From Alishewanella tabrizica (lineage in GTDB: Bacteria; Pseudomonadota; Gammaproteobacteria; Enterobacterales; Alteromonadaceae), in contig NZ_BMYR01000002.1 of the NCBI RefSeq assembly GCF_014652375.1, forward strand, positions 352,164 to 416,163: a DNA stretch of 64,000 nucleotides. The letters are read 5' to 3'. The position numbers and the translations under genes were made by a program. Positions 61,489 through 64,000 of this stretch are shown piece by piece; the stretch's first letter is position 1, and each line of letters begins with the position of its first letter. The notes under the pieces were generated by a model. It searched no databases. It was given only the letters and a program-made list of their open reading frames with translations, and had not been told where the DNA came from.

Positions 61489-62436
61489 ATGACACAGCAT
61501 GTACCAACGTTAGATATAAGACGGTTTGCCACCGACAAAGATAACTTTGTTGCCGAAATTGGCAAGGCCTACACTGAATTTGGATTTTGTGGCATTAGTG
61601 GCCATGGTATTCCTGATGAAGTGGTAGAGAATACATATAAAGCAATTAAACAATTTTTTGCTTTACCTCATGATGTGAAAGCGCGTTATGCTCAACCTGG
61701 TCAGGGTGGCGCACGTGGTTACACGGGTATTGGGGTAGAAAAAGCAAAAGACTCAAATCATCCTGATCTAAAAGAGTTCTGGCATGTTGGTCGCGAGTTG
61801 GATGGTCCCGCACCTCACCCAAGTTTGTACCCAAATGTTTGGCCAACAGAGGTGCCTGAATTTAAAGCGGCAACTTATCACTTGTATACCGAACTGGAAA
61901 AGTTGGGTAACCGGGTTTTAGAAGCGCTTGCGTTATTTCTTGGTCAAGAACAGACGTATTTCGCAGATAAAGTGAATTATGGTAATTCCATATTACGTCC
62001 TATTCATTATCCGCCGATAAAAGACACGTCTACGCAATCTATTCGCGCTGGTCAGCATGAAGACATTAATTTGATTACGCTGTTAGTCGGATCAAATGAA
62101 GCCGGACTTGAAATTCTTCGTCGTGATGGTAGTTGGTTACCTGTAACTACTATTGAAGGCACTATCGTGGTGAATATTGGTGATATGTTGCAACGTTTGA
62201 CTAATCACTTATTGCCATCAACCACGCATCGCGTGATCAATCCTGCCGGTATGGCTGCGGGTGAGCCTCGTTACTCAATTCCGTTTTTTATGCACCCTAA
62301 TCCAGATTATGTGATTGAAACGTTAGCCAGTTGCGTATCGAGTGAACAACCTAATCGTTATCCAGAGCCAATTAATTCTAATGACTACTTAATGCAGCGT
62401 TTAGAAGAGATAGGTTTATTAAAAAAAGCTAAGTAA
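61489..62436 (+). CDS. 2-oxoglutarate/Fe(II) oxygenase, isopenicillin-N-synthase type
   Basis: A 315-residue non-heme iron enzyme. N-terminal DIOX_N-like half (FGFCGISGHGIPDE) and catalytic half with the HxD...H iron triad (H190, D192, H247) and RxS (R261, S263) for the 2-oxoglutarate carboxylate. Related enzymes oxidise small metabolites; the substrate is unknown. It lies 16 bases after the nucleoside transporter, and so may act on a nucleoside or base, but the link is only positional. Confidence 0.92.
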   Translation: MTQHVPTLDIRRFATDKDNFVAEIGKAYTEFGFCGISGHGIPDEVVENTYKAIKQFFALPHDVKARYAQPGQGGARGYTGIGVEKAKDSNHPDLKEFWHVGRELDGPAPHPSLYPNVWPTEVPEFKAATYHLYTELEKLGNRVLEALALFLGQEQTYFADKVNYGNSILRPIHYPPIKDTSTQSIRAGQHEDINLITLLVGSNEAGLEILRRDGSWLPVTTIEGTIVVNIGDMLQRLTNHLLPSTTHRVINPAGMAAGEPRYSIPFFMHPNPDYVIETLASCVSSEQPNRYPEPINSNDYLMQRLEEIGLLKKAK

Positions 62437-62510
62437 CTACCCCATTGCCCAAGACATGTTTAGTATTTGGGCAAATAAACTTTAGCCAGTTAAATAGTGT
62501 TATTTCATAG

Positions 62511-62538
62511 TTGACTGATTTGCTAAAGTCGCTATACT
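62511..62538 (+). promoter_or_regulatory. Sigma-70 promoter of the tRNA-Leu gene
   Basis: TTGACT and TATACT separated by 16 bases, 34 bases before the mature tRNA 5' end. Confidence 0.8.
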
Positions 62539-62572
62539 GCACGCCATATTGAGCACTAGCTGCTTGATATAT

Positions 62573-62658
62573 GCAGATGTGGTGGAATTGGTAGACACGC
62601 AAGCTTCAGGTGTTTGTGCTCAAAAGGCGTGAGAGTTCGAGTCTCTCCATCTGCACCA
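62573..62658 (+). tRNA. tRNA-Leu (anticodon CAG)
   Basis: Acceptor stem GCAGATG pairs with CATCTGC, and CCA is encoded. The anticodon stem CAAGC / GTTTG encloses the loop TTCAGGT, giving CAG. The D arm (GGTGGAATTGGTAGACAC), a class II long variable arm and the T loop TTCGAGT are clear. It has its own promoter and terminator. Confidence 0.97.
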
Positions 62659-62662
62659 AATT

Positions 62663-62687
62663 AACCGGCCTAGGCCGGTTTTTTTGT
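62663..62687 (+). terminator. Rho-independent terminator after tRNA-Leu
   Basis: AACCGGCC / GGCCGGTT stem, two-base loop, followed by T5 and a further T run. Confidence 0.95.
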
Positions 62688-62691
62688 TTTT

Positions 62692-62952
62692 GCCGTCCAT
62701 GGCAAAAACCTGCTTCGCAGGCCAGCTGAAGCCGTGCAAAATTGCTCCTGCAATTTTGTGTGCCTGCAATCCATGCCGGCATCCCTTCGGGACCAGCCTT
62801 TGGCTGTCCAAACATGCTCCCTACATTTTTGTGTTTTGCCGTCCATGGTAAAAACCTGCTTCGAAAGCCAGCTGAAGCTGTGCAAAATTGCTCCTGCAAT
62901 TTTGTGTACCTGCAATCCATGCAGGCATCCCTTCGGGACCAACCTTCGGCTG
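62692..62952. repeat. Two tandem copies of a palindrome-rich intergenic repeat (146-bp period)
   Basis: Copy 1 starts at 62692 and copy 2 at 62838. They share about 115 bases with roughly ten differences; the remaining 31 bases of copy 1 act as a spacer. Each copy has several small hairpins: CAAAATTGC / GCAATTTTG with a TCCT loop, a CCTGCTTCGCAGG-type hairpin (broken in copy 2) and TCCCTTCGGGA. Open frames on the minus strand (reading MDCRHTKLQEQ and similar) come from the repeat itself and are not genes. Confidence 0.8.
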
Positions 62953-63650
62953 CTCAACAAGTTTCAACTACCTATCTTTCCTTATATACACTTCTTCTTT
63001 GGACGCTAACAAACCTAAAGCTGCTTAAATTACTTATTGTTCTTTTATAAAACCAAAGCTGAGAAATGGCAGGGCATAGTAAGAGGGGATAACTACAATA
63101 GCAGTTATCATCTATTGGCTCTTAAGGATTGGAGCGCAAAAATTGATAGTTAATAAAGGTAGCTATTAGTGCCATAACAAGAATTGCTATAACAAGATCA
63201 GACCATGAAATTCAAGCGCTATCGTAAACTACTATATACCCACTATTGTCAAAGCTGCAGTATGACTTAACATACGAACTTAACTTACGAACTTAACTTA
63301 CGAACTTAACTTACGAGTTTCACTCCCATGAACGCCAGTTTCTCTCCCATCATATAAACAGCGATAATTATGGAGCCATCCTTTTAAGACTGGTTATAGC
63401 GACAATAATTTTGGCTACTGATATTTTGGCTACAGATAAAGAGGGGAGAGTTTAAGATTGATATGGTTTAACTCGAGCTAACGGTATATCAACTGTATAA
63501 GGTACAACGTAGGGCAGAAGGCTTTTATTTATGATGGTGTTTAACCATAAAATAGCCTTAATAGAACTATAAGCATGAGCTTTTGTCGTTAAAATGTGCG
63601 TTTCGGTTGCTTTTTGTGCGGTTGGTGTGGGTTTTAAAGAAATTCTGATA
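62953..63650. other. Gene-free region between the repeat and the rRNA promoters
   Basis: About 700 AT-rich bases. I see only the 13-bp tandem repeat at 63275-63313 and no gene with a ribosome site; an open frame at 63452-63706 (minus) overlaps the rRNA promoter and is not called. Confidence 0.5.
63275..63313. repeat. Three perfect copies of a 13-bp direct repeat
   Basis: The unit CGAACTTAACTTA occurs at 63275, 63288 and 63301 with no gaps, and a partial fourth unit starts at 63314. It is not CRISPR-like because there are no spacers. Confidence 0.85.
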
Positions 63651-63657
63651 ATTACTA

Positions 63658-63685
63658 TTGCACCATTTCTAAAACGCCCTATAAT
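63658..63685 (+). promoter_or_regulatory. rRNA operon promoter P1
   Basis: TTGCAC and a consensus TATAAT separated by 16 bases, followed by a GC-rich discriminator (GCGCGCC), the hallmark of ppGpp-controlled stable RNA promoters. Confidence 0.75.
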
Positions 63686-63775
63686 GCGCGCCATGCCACG
63701 AGGCACTGCGCTTCACCAGAAACATAGCAGTAGCCGAGTGATAAAGCGAGTTGCAAAAATCTTTTAAAAAGACGC

Positions 63776-63803
63776 TTGACAGCAAGTTTAAAATCACTAA
63801 AAT
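63776..63803 (+). promoter_or_regulatory. rRNA operon promoter P2
   Basis: Consensus TTGACA and TAAAAT separated by 16 bases, followed by GGCCGCC. The spacing matches P1 and P3. Confidence 0.75.
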
Positions 63804-63906
63804 GGCCGCCTCGCTTCAGGGTGCTAACGAAAGCCTCGAAAAGCGAAGTGAAGTAAAAATAAAGTCGAACGTGACGAAGTGTCTTAAAAAAGAATCTTCC
63901 TCACGC

Positions 63907-63934
63907 TTGACTTAAAATCTGGGAAGTGTAATAT
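63907..63934 (+). promoter_or_regulatory. rRNA operon promoter P3
   Basis: TTGACT and TAATAT separated by 16 bases, followed by ACGCCTCCC. Confidence 0.7.
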
Positions 63935-63960
63935 ACGCCTCCCGCTTTGAAGTTCAAAGC

Positions 63961-64000
63961 ACGCTCTTTAACAATTAGCAATCAATTATCTGTGTGGGCA
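63961..64000 (+). promoter_or_regulatory. rRNA leader with boxA antitermination site
   Basis: GCTCTTTAACA at 63963-63973 matches the boxA core of rrn leaders, where NusB/NusE assemble. The following AATTAGCAATCAATTATCTG and GTGTGGGCA are typical of the leader just upstream of 16S rRNA in this group of bacteria. The 16S gene itself lies beyond the window. Confidence 0.85.

Noticed and set aside
62606..63050. Several open frames in the tandem repeat after tRNA-Leu, up to 104 codons
   Set aside because: They lie in the repeat and read the same peptide more than once from it; there are no ribosome sites, and one overlaps the tRNA gene.
63275..63313. A CRISPR array
   Set aside because: The 13-bp units are contiguous with no spacers, and no cas gene is present.
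63452..63706. An 84-codon minus-strand frame near the rRNA promoters
   Set aside because: It covers promoter P1 and has no ribosome site.

Overview
The window looks like part of the chromosome of a free-living, heterotrophic gammaproteobacterium of the Alteromonadales type, perhaps a Rheinheimera/Arsukibacterium-like marine or freshwater organism. The evidence is: moderate GC; ArcA/ArcB, GcvA, RlmM, MutY-YggX and GltBD in enterobacterial-like neighbourhoods; two large TonB-dependent receptors; several c-di-GMP proteins; and the long (about 530 residue) isocitrate lyase. The genus is an inference. I see no prophage, insertion sequence, CRISPR array or plasmid gene.

Layout. 1-5.3 kb: the start of a DMT-family exporter gene that runs off the left edge, then a 1499-residue membrane sensor with two-component-type propellers, PAS, GGDEF and EAL domains. 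5.4-10.4 kb: a degenerate CbiB-like membrane protein with mtnN, pirin, a small outer-membrane barrel protein, HopJ, a YjfB-like motility peptide and a DUF2726 protein. 10.6-15.0 kb: the glyoxylate shunt, aceB and aceA, with a LysR regulator between them; aceK lies apart at 21.3-23.0 kb. 15.4-18.7 kb: a lipoprotein substrate-binding protein translationally coupled to an EAL phosphodiesterase with a degenerate GGDEF. 18.7-21.2 kb: RNA modification (DTW protein, RluA-type synthase) and YaiI. 23.2-27.5 kb: a YfcC-type transporter, a VOC protein and a membrane-fused spermidine-synthase-like protein.

27.7-35.4 kb is the most striking region. It is a tightly packed minus-strand operon of TonB-dependent receptor, YfcC-family transporter, isoaspartyl-dipeptidase-like enzyme and secreted cyanophycinase. 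Together these look like a system for scavenging cyanophycin (or related beta-aspartyl peptides) as a source of arginine and aspartate. The dipeptidase lacks two residues expected at its first metal site, and the cyanophycinase carries a long extra N-terminal region.

36-47.4 kb: gltBD, with a tandem pair of ARG-box-like operators in front of gltB; divergent arcB; arcA tail-to-tail with arcB; and an orphan CHASE8-like histidine kinase. 47.5-54.6 kb: small proteins, trmB-rsmC, mutY-yggX and gcvA-hydrolase-DUF423-rlmM. 54.7-62.4 kb: a secreted endonuclease/phosphatase-family protein, an Oar-like TonB receptor, uridine kinase, a nucleoside transporter and a 2-oxoglutarate oxygenase, possibly a nucleoside-scavenging neighbourhood. 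62.5-64 kb: tRNA-Leu(CAG), a 146-bp-period tandem repeat, and three promoters plus boxA of a ribosomal RNA operon whose 16S gene starts just beyond the right edge.

All calls come from reading the sequence and from remembered family motifs. No database search was run.
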